64,000 bases of DNA from Ideonella sp. (GCA_016721465.1 JADKIA010000036.1:62001-126000), one strand, 5' to 3'. Counted from the stretch's first letter, positions 16,407-26,120 are shown. The notes: a model not told the origin generated them from the sequence alone. A program made the numbers and translations.

Positions 16407-16907
16407 TCAGGGCTTGGGCGCACCGGCCAGACGGCGCAGCACCTGCATCACGATCTCGGACTGCATGGCCGCGATCAACTGGGCTTCCTCCTGCTCCTTG
16501 GCCAGCGCCTGCGTCTCGTTGTAGCTCATGTCGCGGGTCAACAAGATGGGCGTGTTGCCGATCAATTCTCGTCCTGCAGCCGTGGCCAGCCGGAACACCA
16601 AGCCCTGCTTGAGCTGCACTTCGCGCAACTGCCCGCCCGCAGTCGCGGCCACGACCGCGCGATCGCGGGTCTCCGATACGGCAAACAGCAGCACCTCTGG
16701 GCGCTCTGCCGCAGTGACGACGCTGGTCGACTGGGCGAGCTCGCGCTTCAAGGCCTCGGCCAGTGGCGAGCGCGTTGCGAAGCCCAGCAACTGGATGCGC
16801 CCGAATGGCAGCACGGGTGCGCGCCTCAACTCAAAGCCGCAGCCCGCCATCAGGCCCATGCAGAGCCCCAGCGGTGTTGCGGCGGCGATCAGCCGGCGGC
16901 GGCGCAT
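16407..16907 (-). CDS. lptE: LPS-assembly lipoprotein LptE
   Basis: LptE is the outer-membrane lipoprotein that plugs the LptD barrel and helps in lipopolysaccharide delivery. The protein (166 residues from ATG 16907) begins with a short basic RRRR segment and a hydrophobic stretch leading to LMAGCGF, a lipobox with Cys at about residue 19. It then shows the LptE-type GFELRR start and a helical C-terminus. The start lies eight bases past the leuS stop. Placement between leuS and holA is the classic position. The sequence is variable, so the call rests on lipobox, size and context. Confidence 0.9.
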   Translation of the reverse strand: MRRRRLIAAATPLGLCMGLMAGCGFELRRAPVLPFGRIQLLGFATRSPLAEALKRELAQSTSVVTAAERPEVLLFAVSETRDRAVVAATAGGQLREVQLKQGLVFRLATAAGRELIGNTPILLTRDMSYNETQALAKEQEEAQLIAAMQSEIVMQVLRRLAGAPKP

Positions 16908-16915
16908 CGATGCCT

Positions 16916-19579
16916 TCAGACCACCACGTTGACCAGGCGGCCCGGCACCACCACCACCTTCTTGGCCGGCTTGCCCTCGGCGAACCTGGCGAATTCCGGC
17001 GAGGCCAGTGCGGCGGCTTCGATGGCCGCCTTGTCCGCCGCGGCGGGCACGCGCACCGCGCCGCGCATCTTGCCGGCGATCTGCAGCACCAGCTCGATCT
17101 CGTCCTGCACCAGCGCCGCTTCGTCCACCTGAGGCCAGGGCGTGTCCAGCAACTCGCCCAGGGTGGTGGCGTAACCCAACTCGGCCCACAGCGCGTGGGT
17201 GATGTGCGGCGCGGCCGGGTACAGCGCGCGCAGCAGCACGCCGAAGCCTTCGCGCAGTGCGGCGGCATCGGCCGGCGTGTCGGTCAGCGCAGCGGCCTCC
17301 AGCGCGTTCAGCAGCTTCATCACGCCCGACACCACGGTGTTGAATTGCAGGCGGTCGTAGTCGTGGCTGATCTGGCGCAACTGCTGGTGCACTTCACGCC
17401 GCAGTTCCCGCCCTGCAATGCTCAGGCCCGACAGGTCGGCGCCGGCGCGGCGCACGCGCTCGCCATGCTTGACGCCAAAGGCCCACAGTCGACGCAGATA
17501 GCGGAAGCTGCCCTCGGCGCCACTGTCGGACCAGGCCGCGCTCTGATCCGGCGGGCCGGCGAACATGGTGAACAAGCGCGCCGTGTCGGCACCGAACCGG
17601 GTGATGATGTCACGTGGCTCGACCACGTTGTTCTTGGATTTGGACATCTTCTCGATGCCGCCCAGGCTCACGTCCTGCCCATCCTCCAGCGCCACCGCGC
17701 CCACCGGGTGGCCCTTGTCGTCGAAGCGCACCGTCACTTCGCTGGGGTAGAACCAGCGCCGCTTGCCGGCCTCGTCCTCCCGGTAGAACGATTCGTTGAG
17801 CAGCATGCCCTGCGTGAACAGGCGGGTGAAGGGCTCGCCGAACTTGAGCAGACCCAGGTCGCGCATGGCCTTGGTCCAGAAACGCGCATACAGCAAATGC
17901 AGCACGGCGTGCTCGATGCCACCGATGTACTGGTCCATCGGCATCCAGTAGTCGTTGCGCTCGTCCACCATTGCACCCTGGGCATCGGGGCAGGCATAAC
18001 GCATGTAGTACCAGGCCGAATCGACAAAGGTGTCCATGGTGTCGGTCTCGCGCCGAGCCGGCTTTCCGCAACACGGGCAGGGCACATTCAGGAAGGCCTC
18101 GCACTGGTTCAACGGATTGCCCGAGCCGTCGGGAATCAGGTCCTCCGGCAATACCACGGGCAAGTCCTTCTCCGGCACGGGCACCGCGCCGCAGCTGGCG
18201 CAATGAATGATGGGAATGGGTGTGCCCCAGTAGCGCTGGCGGCTGATGCCCCAGTCACGCAGGCGCCAGGTGGTCTTCAGCTCGCCCAGGTCCTTGGCGC
18301 GCAGCAGCTCGGCCACCTTGCCCGCCGCCGCCTTGAACGGCAGACCATCCAGCGCGCCGGAATTGACGCAGCTGGCGCGCAGCTTGTCGGCATACCAATC
18401 GGCCCAGGCGGTGGCGCTGAAGGTCTCGCCGGCGACGGCGATGACCTGGCGGATCGGGATCCCGTACTTCAGCGCAAAGGCAAAGTCGCGTTCATCGTGC
18501 GCTGGAACGCCCATCACGGCGCCATCGCCGTAGGCCATCAAAACGTAGTTGCCGACCCACACCTCCACCGCCGCGCCGGTCAGCGGGTGGGTGACGGCCA
18601 GGCCGGTACGGATGCCCTTCTTCTCCTGCGTCGCGAGCTCGGCCTCGGTGGTGCCGCCCTGAGCGCACTCGGCGATGAAGGCGGCCACGTCGGGGCGGCT
18701 GGCGGCGGCGTGCAAGGCCAGCGGGTGCTCGGGCGCCACGGCGCAGAAAGTGACGCCCATGATGGTGTCGGCGCGCGTGGTGAACACGTGCATGCGGCCG
18801 CCCTGGATCAGCGCGCCGTCGGCACCCTGGATCTGGTGCGGGAACGCAAAACGCACGCCCTCGCTCTTGCCGATCCAGTGCTCCTGCATCAGGCGCACGC
18901 GCTCGGGCCAGCCATGCAGGTAGTCGGGCTGCGACGGGTCGGCCACATTGGCCAGCAACTCGTCGGCATAGTGGGTGATGGCAAGGTAGTAGCCCGGGAT
19001 CTCCCGCTTTTCCACCAGCGCCCCCGAGCGCCAGCCGCGGCCGTCCACCACCTGCTCATTGGCCAGCACGGTGTTGTCGATCGGGTCCCAATTGACCACC
19101 TGGGTCTTGCGATAGGCGATGCCCTTTTCCAGCATCTTCAGGAAGAACCATTGGTTCCAACGGTAATAGCTGACATCGCAGGTGGCCACTTCGCGCGACC
19201 AGTCGAAGGCCAGGCCCAGCGGCTCGAACTGGGCCTTCATCTCGGCGATGTTGCTGCGCGTCCATGCGGCCGGGGCGATGTTCTTGTCCATCGCCGCGTT
19301 CTCTGCCGGCAGGCCGAAGGCGTCCCAGCCCATGGGCATCAGGACGTTGAAACCCTTCATGCGCAACTGGCGCGCCAGCATGTCGTTGATGGTGTAGTTG
19401 CGCACATGGCCCATGTGCAGCTTGCCGCTGGGATAGGGCAGCATGGAGCAGGCATAGAACTTGGGGCGCAGCGCACCGTCGGCGTCGCGTGCGTTCTCGT
19501 TGACGCGGTAGGCATCGCTGGCAGACCAATGCGCCTGGGCGGCGACTTCGACCTCGGCGGGGGCGTATTTCTCATTCAT
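16916..19579 (-). CDS. leuS: Leucyl-tRNA synthetase
   Basis: LeuS charges tRNA-Leu with leucine. The 887-residue class I enzyme has the HMGH signature at about residues 55-58 (SGKLHMGHVRNY), the large CP1 editing domain with the Thr-rich VFTTRADTIMGVTF region, the PIPIIHC segment, and the KMSKS loop at about residue 643. A C-terminal anticodon-binding domain follows. Length matches bacterial LeuS. It heads the leuS-lptE-holA run. A very long antisense reading frame covers it but is a GC-content artefact. Confidence 0.98.
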   Translation of the reverse strand: MNEKYAPAEVEVAAQAHWSASDAYRVNENARDADGALRPKFYACSMLPYPSGKLHMGHVRNYTINDMLARQLRMKGFNVLMPMGWDAFGLPAENAAMDKNIAPAAWTRSNIAEMKAQFEPLGLAFDWSREVATCDVSYYRWNQWFFLKMLEKGIAYRKTQVVNWDPIDNTVLANEQVVDGRGWRSGALVEKREIPGYYLAITHYADELLANVADPSQPDYLHGWPERVRLMQEHWIGKSEGVRFAFPHQIQGADGALIQGGRMHVFTTRADTIMGVTFCAVAPEHPLALHAAASRPDVAAFIAECAQGGTTEAELATQEKKGIRTGLAVTHPLTGAAVEVWVGNYVLMAYGDGAVMGVPAHDERDFAFALKYGIPIRQVIAVAGETFSATAWADWYADKLRASCVNSGALDGLPFKAAAGKVAELLRAKDLGELKTTWRLRDWGISRQRYWGTPIPIIHCASCGAVPVPEKDLPVVLPEDLIPDGSGNPLNQCEAFLNVPCPCCGKPARRETDTMDTFVDSAWYYMRYACPDAQGAMVDERNDYWMPMDQYIGGIEHAVLHLLYARFWTKAMRDLGLLKFGEPFTRLFTQGMLLNESFYREDEAGKRRWFYPSEVTVRFDDKGHPVGAVALEDGQDVSLGGIEKMSKSKNNVVEPRDIITRFGADTARLFTMFAGPPDQSAAWSDSGAEGSFRYLRRLWAFGVKHGERVRRAGADLSGLSIAGRELRREVHQQLRQISHDYDRLQFNTVVSGVMKLLNALEAAALTDTPADAAALREGFGVLLRALYPAAPHITHALWAELGYATTLGELLDTPWPQVDEAALVQDEIELVLQIAGKMRGAVRVPAAADKAAIEAAALASPEFARFAEGKPAKKVVVVPGRLVNVVV

Positions 19580-19633
19580 GCCCCGATTGTAGGAGGGGGC
19601 ATCAATCGTCAGCGCACCGCTTCGGCGCGGGGT

Positions 19634-20077
<444 letters not shown>

Positions 20078-20743
20078 TCAGGCGCCGCCCTCGGGCGGGG
20101 CGTTGTCCATGACCATCTGCCGCAGGTCGTGGGCGAAGCCTTCGAGCTCGGCCTCGCAGGCGGCCACCCACTTGCCGAACAGGTTGTAGGCCAGCACGGC
20201 GGGGATGGCCACTGCCAGGCCTGCCGCGGTCATGATCAAGGCTTCGCCCACCGGGCCAGACACCTTTTCGATGGTGATGGAGCCCGCGGCCGAGATGCTG
20301 ACCAGCGCGTGGTAGATGCCCCAGACGGTGCCGAACAGCCCGATGAACGGTGCCGTGCTGCCGATGGACGCCAGCAGCACCTGCCCGTATTGCAGGTGCG
20401 CCAGGCCGCGGTGCAGCCCGTCGCGCAGGCGGCGGGTGAGTTGTCCTTCCAGTGTGCCTCGGGTTTCCAGCGTGTTGTGACCACTGCGCGGCACGGTGGC
20501 CTCGAGCAGGGGCGAGAGCACCTGCTCGCGGTCGAGCGTGGTCAGGCGGCTGCGACCGGCATCCACCGACTCTGCAGCCCAGAAGGACGGCACGGCGCGC
20601 TCGATGTCGCGGCGGGCGCGCATCAGTACCCAGCCCTTCCAGAAGATGAGCACCCAGGCACTGATGGACATCAGCAGCAGCAAGCCCACCACCGCACGGC
20701 CGATGCCGTCGCTGGCAGACCAGAATTGTGCAAGGCCTTCCAT
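20078..20743 (-). CDS. exbB: ExbB/TolQ/MotA-family proton-channel protein
   Basis: The 221-residue protein has an N-terminal transmembrane helix (about 17-36), a cytoplasmic loop and two further helices (LASIGSTAPFIGLFGTVWGIYHAL and MTAAGLAVAIPAVLAYNLF). The conserved GTAPFIGLLGTVWGI-type motif is present as STAPFIGLFGTVWGI. ExbB forms the pentamer around ExbD that converts the proton gradient into mechanical work. It lies five bases after dapB and abuts exbD, so the genes are probably one transcription unit. Confidence 0.9.
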   Translation of the reverse strand: MEGLAQFWSASDGIGRAVVGLLLLMSISAWVLIFWKGWVLMRARRDIERAVPSFWAAESVDAGRSRLTTLDREQVLSPLLEATVPRSGHNTLETRGTLEGQLTRRLRDGLHRGLAHLQYGQVLLASIGSTAPFIGLFGTVWGIYHALVSISAAGSITIEKVSGPVGEALIMTAAGLAVAIPAVLAYNLFGKWVAACEAELEGFAHDLRQMVMDNAPPEGGA

Positions 20744-20748
20744 GTGGC

Positions 20749-21561
20749 TCAGCCCAGGCCCAGCACGTCGTTCATGTCGAACAGGCCCGAGGGCTTGCCG
20801 ACGACGAAGCGCGCGGCTCGCAAGCTGCCTTGGGCGTAAGCGACGCGACTGCCGCTCTTGTGTGCGATCTCGATCCGCTCACCGGTGCCGGCGAACAGCA
20901 CGGTGTGGTCGCCCACGATGTCGCCGCCGCGGATGGTGGCAAAGCCGATGCTGGAGGGGTCACGCTCGCCGGTGACGCCTTCACGCGTGTAGACGGCGCA
21001 GTCCTTCAGGTCTCGGCCCAATGCATTGGCCAGGACCTCGCCCATCTTCAGTGCAGTGCCGCTGGGCGCGTCCACCTTGTGGCGGTGGTGGGCCTCGATC
21101 ACTTCGATGTCGTAGCCGGTGTTCAGCGCGCGTGCCGCCTGGTCCAGCAATTTGAGCACCACGTTCACGCCCACGCTCATGTTGGGCGCCATCATGATGG
21201 GGATGTGTCTGGCCCCATCGGCGATCGAGGCCTTCTGCTCGTTGTTGAAGCCCGTCGTGCCGATCACCATGCCCACGCCCAATTCACGGCAGATGGCCAG
21301 GTGCGCCAACGTCCCTTCGGGGCGGGTGAAGTCGATCAGCACCTGGGCGCCTTGCAGCCCAGCCTTCAGGTCGCTGGTGAGTGCGATGCCGGTGGTCAGG
21401 CCCATGGCCGCGCCGGCATCCTGGCCCAGCAGCAGACACGACGGCAGGTCCAGCGCGCCGGCCAGGGCGGTATCTGGCGCGGCTGCCACGGCCTCGACCA
21501 GCATGCGCCCCATGCGTCCGGTGGCGCCTGCCACCGCAATGCGCAGCGGCGTGGGGGTCAT
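20749..21561 (-). CDS. dapB: 4-hydroxy-tetrahydrodipicolinate reductase
   Basis: DapB catalyses the NAD(P)H-dependent reduction step towards tetrahydrodipicolinate in lysine and peptidoglycan precursor synthesis. The 270-residue protein has the nucleotide-binding AVAGATGRMGRMLVEAV at the N-terminus, VLIDFTRPEGTL, the GTTGF motif, and the substrate-binding EAHHRHKVDAPSGTA. Its ATG overlaps the bamE stop (ATGA), so the two are coupled. The family signature and length are ordinary. Confidence 0.97.
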   Translation of the reverse strand: MTPTPLRIAVAGATGRMGRMLVEAVAAAPDTALAGALDLPSCLLLGQDAGAAMGLTTGIALTSDLKAGLQGAQVLIDFTRPEGTLAHLAICRELGVGMVIGTTGFNNEQKASIADGARHIPIMMAPNMSVGVNVVLKLLDQAARALNTGYDIEVIEAHHRHKVDAPSGTALKMGEVLANALGRDLKDCAVYTREGVTGERDPSSIGFATIRGGDIVGDHTVLFAGTGERIEIAHKSGSRVAYAQGSLRAARFVVGKPSGLFDMNDVLGLG

Positions 21562-22076
21562 GCTGGCTCCAACGGCGGGTAGTTGCGCTTCGGGCCGGTG
21601 ATCGGCGCCGGGGTGGCTTCCACGCGCGGCGGCTTGGGCAGTGCGGCGCGTTCGCTGTCCGTCAACACCAGCGGGCGGTCGGACGGCCCGGTCTTGAGGT
21701 CGGCCGGAGAAATCGTCGCGACGAATTCCTTCTCAGATGGCAGATTGGGCGCTTCCAGGCGTTCCAGCACATCGCCCTTGAAGAACGCCACGACACTGCG
21801 GCGCTGAGGCTCGGTGCCAGGACGCTTGATGGTGAACACATAGTCCCATCGGTCGGCGTGGAACAAGTCGGTGAGCATCGGCGTGCCCAAGGCGTCGCGC
21901 ACTTGCGCACGCGTCATCCCGGGCTTCACCAATCTGGCCTGCTCTGCGGTGACGACGTTGCCCTGGACAATGTCCATCCGGTAGGGCGTGATGACTCCAA
22001 GGAAGCTGTCGGACGACTGCAAAGAGCTGCAGGCAGAACCGGCCAGCGCCACAGCAGCCAGCGCCAGTCGCTCCAT
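21558..22076 (-). CDS. bamE: Outer-membrane protein assembly factor BamE (SmpA/OmlA) lipoprotein
   Basis: BamE is a small lipoprotein of the Bam complex that folds beta-barrel proteins. From ATG 22076 the protein is 172 residues and begins with a 15-residue hydrophobic lead ending in GSAC, a lipobox-like site. The BamE fold signature follows: PYRMDIVQGNVVTAEQARLV, KPGMTRAQVRDALGTPMLTD and FHADRWDYVFTIKRPG. A Pro/Arg-rich tail extends the C-terminus. An ATG at 22130 would add 18 residues; neither start has a visible Shine-Dalgarno sequence. It is divergent from fur, the usual arrangement in Burkholderiales. Confidence 0.92.
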   Translation of the reverse strand: MERLALAAVALAGSACSSLQSSDSFLGVITPYRMDIVQGNVVTAEQARLVKPGMTRAQVRDALGTPMLTDLFHADRWDYVFTIKRPGTEPQRRSVVAFFKGDVLERLEAPNLPSEKEFVATISPADLKTGPSDRPLVLTDSERAALPKPPRVEATPAPITGPKRNYPPLEPA

Positions 22077-22235
22077 CAGGTGGGTGACCGGGCCGGAAGC
22101 CAGGGAAACGAAGCGTGTGAGACCAGCCATGGCGTCGGGGCGGCGGCACCACGCGTCAAGGCGGGGCAGACCGGGGTGGATATGATGCGGCGATTCTAGC
22201 GAGCCCCTGCAGGGCCACCCATCCGCCCGAACGCC

Positions 22236-22667
22236 ATGCCCAACCGCGCCGAAGAACTCAAGAGCAGCGGCCTGAAGGCCACGCTGCCGCGCATCAAGAT
22301 TCTGGAGATCTTCCAGCGCACGCAGCAACGGCACATGACCGCCGAGGATGTGTACAAGGCCGTGCTGGCCGAGGACGCCGACATTGGCTTGGCGACGGTG
22401 TACCGCGTGCTGATGCAGTTCGAACAGGCGGGGCTGCTGTCACGCAGCCATTTCGAGTCGGGCAAGTCGGTGTTCGAGCTGAATGAAGGGCAGCACCATG
22501 ATCACCTGGTGTGCCTGACCTGCGGGCGGGTGGAAGAATTCTTCGATGCGGACATCGAAAAGCGCCAGCACGCGGTGGCAGCGGATCATGGGTTCGAACT
22601 GCAAGACCACGCGCTGTCGCTGTACGCGGTGTGCACCAAGGCCGCCTGCCCCCACCGAGGCAAGTAG
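22236..22667 (+). CDS. fur: Ferric uptake regulator Fur
   Basis: Fur represses iron-acquisition genes when bound to ferrous iron. The 143-residue protein has the winged-helix DNA-binding domain (LKATLPRIKILEIF, MTAEDVYKAVLAEDADIGLATVYRVL), and the metal-binding HHDHLVCLTCGRVEEFFD stretch with the His cluster and CxxC. The C-terminal CTKAACPHRGK carries a further Cys. The gene faces bamE across about 160 bases. No exact Fur box was identified in this gap. Confidence 0.97.
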   Translation: MPNRAEELKSSGLKATLPRIKILEIFQRTQQRHMTAEDVYKAVLAEDADIGLATVYRVLMQFEQAGLLSRSHFESGKSVFELNEGQHHDHLVCLTCGRVEEFFDADIEKRQHAVAADHGFELQDHALSLYAVCTKAACPHRGK

Positions 22668-22669
22668 AT

Positions 22670-23623
22670 TCAGGCTTCGCCGCTCTGCATGGCGCGCTGG
22701 TGGCGCTGGATGAATTCCTGGTAGGTGTCTATGCCACGCAGCTGCAGGATGCTGTTGCGCACGGCGGCCTCGACCAGCACCGCCAGATTGCGCCCGGCGT
22801 CCACCGTGATCACCACCTTGCGCACCGGAATGCCCATGATGTCCTCGTTCAGCGGCTCATACGGCAGGCGCTCGAACTCGCGCTCCATCGTCTCCTTGCG
22901 CACCAGGTGCACGATGAGCTTCAGGCGCATCTTGCGGCGCACGGCGGTTTCGCCAAAGATGGCCTTGATGTCCAGCAGGCCGATGCCGCGCACTTCCAGC
23001 AGGTTCAGCAGCAGGTCCGGGCAACGGCCTTCGAGTGCGCTTTGCGACACCTTGTACAGGTCCACTGCGTCGTCGGCCACCAGACCGTGGCCGCGGGAGA
23101 TCAGCTCCAGCCCCAATTCGCTCTTGCCCAGGCCCGACTCGCCCGTGAGCAGCACACCCATGCCCAGGATGTCCATGAACACACCGTGCCGCGTGGTGCG
23201 CTCGGCGAAGAGCTGGCCCAGATAGGTCCGCACGATGTCGATCACATGGCCGGCCGACTCGGTGCTGGCGAACAGCGGTATCTCGGCACGATCGCACATG
23301 GCCACCAGGCGCTCGGGTGGCGCGATGCCATCGGCCACGATGATCATCGGCGGCTCCAGCGTGACGATGCGCGAGATGCGCCGCTCCTGGTCGTCGGCAG
23401 CGCCGCTGGTGAGGTAGGCCACCTCGCGGCGCCCCACCAACTGCACGCGGTAGGGATGGACGTAGTTGAGATACCCCACCAAGTCGGCGGACGACTGCGC
23501 GTCCCGCACGGCAGCTTCGTCGAAGCGGCGCTCGGGGTGGGCGTGGCCTGCCACCCACTCCCAGCGAAGCAACTCGCGGTGGGCCTCGAACAGGGCTTCT
23601 GCGCTGATGGATGACGGCTTCAC
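22670..23623 (-). CDS. hprK: HPr kinase/phosphorylase
   Basis: HprK phosphorylates and dephosphorylates a serine in HPr-type proteins. In betaproteobacteria it belongs to the regulatory nitrogen-PTS and sugar-free signalling. The 317-residue protein carries the Walker A GESGLGKS at residues 161-168, the following SRGHGLVADDAVDLYKV and the family signature VRGIGLLDIKAIFGETAV. The N-terminal domain precedes residue 130. It ends two bases from the convergent fur stop and follows ptsN by about 57 bases, the standard hpf-ptsN-hprK order. Confidence 0.97.
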   Translation of the reverse strand: MKPSSISAEALFEAHRELLRWEWVAGHAHPERRFDEAAVRDAQSSADLVGYLNYVHPYRVQLVGRREVAYLTSGAADDQERRISRIVTLEPPMIIVADGIAPPERLVAMCDRAEIPLFASTESAGHVIDIVRTYLGQLFAERTTRHGVFMDILGMGVLLTGESGLGKSELGLELISRGHGLVADDAVDLYKVSQSALEGRCPDLLLNLLEVRGIGLLDIKAIFGETAVRRKMRLKLIVHLVRKETMEREFERLPYEPLNEDIMGIPVRKVVITVDAGRNLAVLVEAAVRNSILQLRGIDTYQEFIQRHQRAMQSGEA

Positions 23624-23680
23624 GGCGCCTTCGGCAGGTAGGGATTCGTCATGCGCCCAGGCCCGGCACCGGCCGAGCGG

Positions 23681-24151
23681 TCACGCGACCGAACGCAGCG
23701 GCGCCCAATCGGAAATCAGCTTGTGCAGCGCGGGCGCGTCGGTGGCGTTCTTCATGCGTTCTCGCAGTTCGCGGTCGGACAGCAACTCGGCGATCTCGGA
23801 CAGGATCTCCAGATGCCGCTGTGTGGCCGCTTCGGGCACCAGCAGGAAGATCAGCAGGCCCACGGGCTCATCGTCAGGCGCGTCGAAGGGAATGGCCTGC
23901 TGCACCCGGATGACCGCTGCCAGCGGGTTCTTCAGGCCCTTGATGCGGCCATGCGGGATCGCCACGCCATGACCCAGGCCTGTCGAGCCGAGGCGCTCGC
24001 GTGCGAACAGGTTGTCGGTCACCGTGGCCCGCGCGATGGCGTGCTGGTTTTCAAACAGCAAGCCCGCATGCTCGAACGCGCGCTTCTTGCTGGTGGCGTC
24101 AACGTCCACCAGCACGTTGCCCGCAGGCAGGATGGCAGCAAGGCGATTCAT
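23681..24151 (-). CDS. ptsN: Nitrogen-PTS EIIA component
   Basis: PtsN is the end acceptor of the nitrogen phosphotransferase relay and regulates potassium and carbon/nitrogen balance by protein contacts. The 156-residue protein has the EIIA(Ntr) phosphorylation motif HGVAIPHGRIKGL with the active His at 67, and the later DEPVGLLIFLLVPE and HLEILSEIAELL helices. Placement between hpf and hprK matches other betaproteobacteria. Confidence 0.96.
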   Translation of the reverse strand: MNRLAAILPAGNVLVDVDATSKKRAFEHAGLLFENQHAIARATVTDNLFARERLGSTGLGHGVAIPHGRIKGLKNPLAAVIRVQQAIPFDAPDDEPVGLLIFLLVPEAATQRHLEILSEIAELLSDRELRERMKNATDAPALHKLISDWAPLRSVA

Positions 24152-24317
24152 GGCATTCCCAACTGCTGGGTGCCGACGACCACGGTCGAAGCACCGCCAG
24201 CAGAACCTGTGACAGAACGATGATTATAGAAATCCATTGCTGCACCGCACCTAGAGTTGCACCCCCAGGTGCGGGATGTTGTCACAGCGCACCAGCGAGG
24301 CCGGAAACGCGCCGATG

Positions 24318-24340
24318 AAAAACGGCCCCCTCGGGGGCCG
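24318..24340 (-). terminator. Rho-independent terminator of hpf
   Basis: On the minus strand an 8-bp GC stem CGGCCCCC / GGGGGCCG with a two-base loop is followed by TTTTTC. It begins 27 bases past the hpf stop codon. It suggests that hpf mRNA can end before ptsN, with read-through or a separate promoter for ptsN-hprK. Confidence 0.85.
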
Positions 24341-24366
24341 CTGTTCGAGAAACGGGGCAGGCAGGG

Positions 24367-24708
24367 TCAGTGTGTGTCCACATCCAGGCGCTTGCCCGAC
24401 TCATGATGGTGGCTCTGCAGCTTGTCCTTGTGGCGGACGACCTGGCGGTCCAGTTTGTCCATCAGCTGATCGATTGCAGCGTACATGTCTTCGTTGGCTT
24501 GTTCGACGAAGATGTCCTTTCCTTTGGTGTGGAGCGTCACTTCGGCCTTCTGCCGTCGTTCCTTCTCCTTGAGCTTTTCGACCGTCAGCAGCACGTTCAC
24601 ATCCACCACCTGATCGAAATGCCGCGTCACGCGGTCCAACTTGGTAAGCACATACTCTCGGAGGGCGGGAGTCACTTCCAAGTGGTGTCCGCTGATCGTC
24701 AGGTTCAT
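24367..24708 (-). CDS. hpf: Ribosome hibernation-promoting factor
   Basis: Hpf binds the small ribosomal subunit in stationary phase and promotes inactive ribosome dimers. The 113-residue protein has the short-form fold: NLTISGHHLEVTPALREYVLTKLDRV, the VEVTLHTKG-like KAEVTLHTKGKDIFVEQANEDMYAAIDQLMDKLDRQV, and a His-rich tail. A strong AAGGAGG lies five bases before the ATG. Usually rpoN precedes hpf in Proteobacteria; here the upstream region is a divergent promoter for corA, and rpoN is absent from the window. Confidence 0.95.
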   Translation of the reverse strand: MNLTISGHHLEVTPALREYVLTKLDRVTRHFDQVVDVNVLLTVEKLKEKERRQKAEVTLHTKGKDIFVEQANEDMYAAIDQLMDKLDRQVVRHKDKLQSHHHESGKRLDVDTH

Positions 24709-25157
24709 CAGAACCTCCTTCTAGGCAAGTGTTGTCTATGGTCCGGCAGCTGCGACGGGTTTGGAACCGCCCCTTCCCACCGCCTGCTGCGAACCCAGTG
24801 TGCTACCGATACCGCAGCGCTGGCAAGGGCAAAAGCCGGTGTACGATCCGTCAGTTCGCCCAGCACGTCACGCGCTTTCCTGCCACCAAGCCAAGTGGGG
24901 CTTGAGGCAGCTAAAGGCGCCGTTCATCGAGCAGGTGCCATCGGTCGCCGATGTCATAATCGCGGCCTCTTCATTTCGGAGCTTCTCCGTTGGAACAGAG
25001 TCACCCTCGGTGACCGTCCACTTCGGCGCAGCCGTCCCGTTTCAGGGGCGGCCAGGGTGGTGGTGAGGCGGTCCCCGATTCATCCATCCCTGAACCCATG
25101 GTCTGACGGTGCCGCCCTTTGCCGGGCGCGAGCGCCGAGGCCGTGCGGGAGTTCCTG
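24709..25157. other. Long divergent intergenic region (hpf / corA) with structured corA leader
   Basis: No gene is supported in these 449 bases. A perfect hairpin GTCACC-CTC-GGTGAC sits near 25000-25016, about 150 bases upstream of corA. A GGTGAGGCGG stretch near 25062-25071 recalls the GGTGAGGCTCC core of magnesium-sensing M-box leaders, but the rest of that fold was not recognised. CAAGCC/GGCTTG forms another small hairpin around 24893-24910. CATAAT near 24954 could be a -10 element. This suggests a long corA leader transcript; the evidence is weak. Confidence 0.35.
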
Positions 25158-26120
25158 ATGCTCAACGTGTTCACACTGGCCCATGGCAGGCTGGTGCAGG
25201 AAGAGATCGACGATGTCCAGGCGCTGGCGGCTGCGCGCCCGGTCTGGGTCGACCTGGAAGACCCGAGCCCGGAAGAAAAGGGCTGGATTGCCAGCCGTTT
25301 CGCGCTGCCCATTCCCGACAACATCGTCGACGACGACCTGGAGGAGTCCGCCCGCTTCTACGAGGAGGACAACGGCGAACTGCACATCCGCTCCGACTTC
25401 CTGATCGACGACGACATCACGCCGCGCAACGTGCGCGTGGCCTTCATTCTGAAAGATGGCGTGCTGTTCTCCGTGCATGGTGAAGACCTGCCGGTGTTTC
25501 GGCTGTTGCGCCTGCGCGCGCGTCGCATCCCTGCCCTGATCGGCGACGCCAAGGACGTGTTGCTGAAGCTCTACGACGCGGACGCGGAATATTCCGCAGA
25601 CGCGCTGGAGGGCATCTATGACAGCCTGGAGAAAGTCAGCGCCCGCGTGCTCACGCAGGACGTGGACGACAGCCAAGCCGGTGCCGCGCTGTCGGCCATC
25701 GCCAAGGAAGAGGACCTGAACGGGCGCATTCGCCGCAACGTGATGGACACGCGACGTGCGGTGAGCTTCATGATGCGCAGCCGCATGCTCAACGCCGAGC
25801 AGTTCGAGGAGGCGCGGCAGATCCTGCGCGACATCGATTCACTCGATTCGCACACCGCGTTCCTGTTCGACAAGATCAACTTCCTGATGGATGCCACGGT
25901 CGGCTTCATCAACATCAACCAGAACAAGATCATCAAGATCTTCTCGGTGGCCAGCGTGGCCTTGCTGCCGCCCACGTTGATCGCCAGCGTCTACGGCATG
26001 AACTTCAAGCACATGCCCGAGTTGGACCAAGCCTGGGGCTACCCGTTCGCGCTTGCGCTGATGGTGGCCTCAGTGGCGGCGCCCATCCTGTGGTTCCGCA
26101 AGCGCGGTTGGTTGCGCTGA
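25158..26120 (+). CDS. corA: Magnesium/cobalt transporter CorA
   Basis: CorA is a pentameric inner-membrane channel for magnesium and some cobalt. The 320-residue protein has a large cytoplasmic funnel domain, then two C-terminal membrane helices. The signature YGMNF lies at about residues 279-283 at the end of the first helix (IFSVASVALLPPTLIASVYGMNF), followed by PEL and the second helix ending FRKRGW. ATG 25158 has a GGGAG eight bases upstream. It has a long leader in the divergent region shared with hpf. Confidence 0.95.
   Translation: MLNVFTLAHGRLVQEEIDDVQALAAARPVWVDLEDPSPEEKGWIASRFALPIPDNIVDDDLEESARFYEEDNGELHIRSDFLIDDDITPRNVRVAFILKDGVLFSVHGEDLPVFRLLRLRARRIPALIGDAKDVLLKLYDADAEYSADALEGIYDSLEKVSARVLTQDVDDSQAGAALSAIAKEEDLNGRIRRNVMDTRRAVSFMMRSRMLNAEQFEEARQILRDIDSLDSHTAFLFDKINFLMDATVGFININQNKIIKIFSVASVALLPPTLIASVYGMNFKHMPELDQAWGYPFALALMVASVAAPILWFRKRGWLR

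Noticed and set aside
24709..25157. Remnant of rpoN upstream of hpf, as in many Proteobacteria
   Set aside because: No frame on either strand shows an RpoN box or any sigma-54 segment.
24953..25157. Firm call of an M-box magnesium riboswitch
   Set aside because: Only a short GGTGAGGC-like core is seen; the remaining conserved helices were not recognised.
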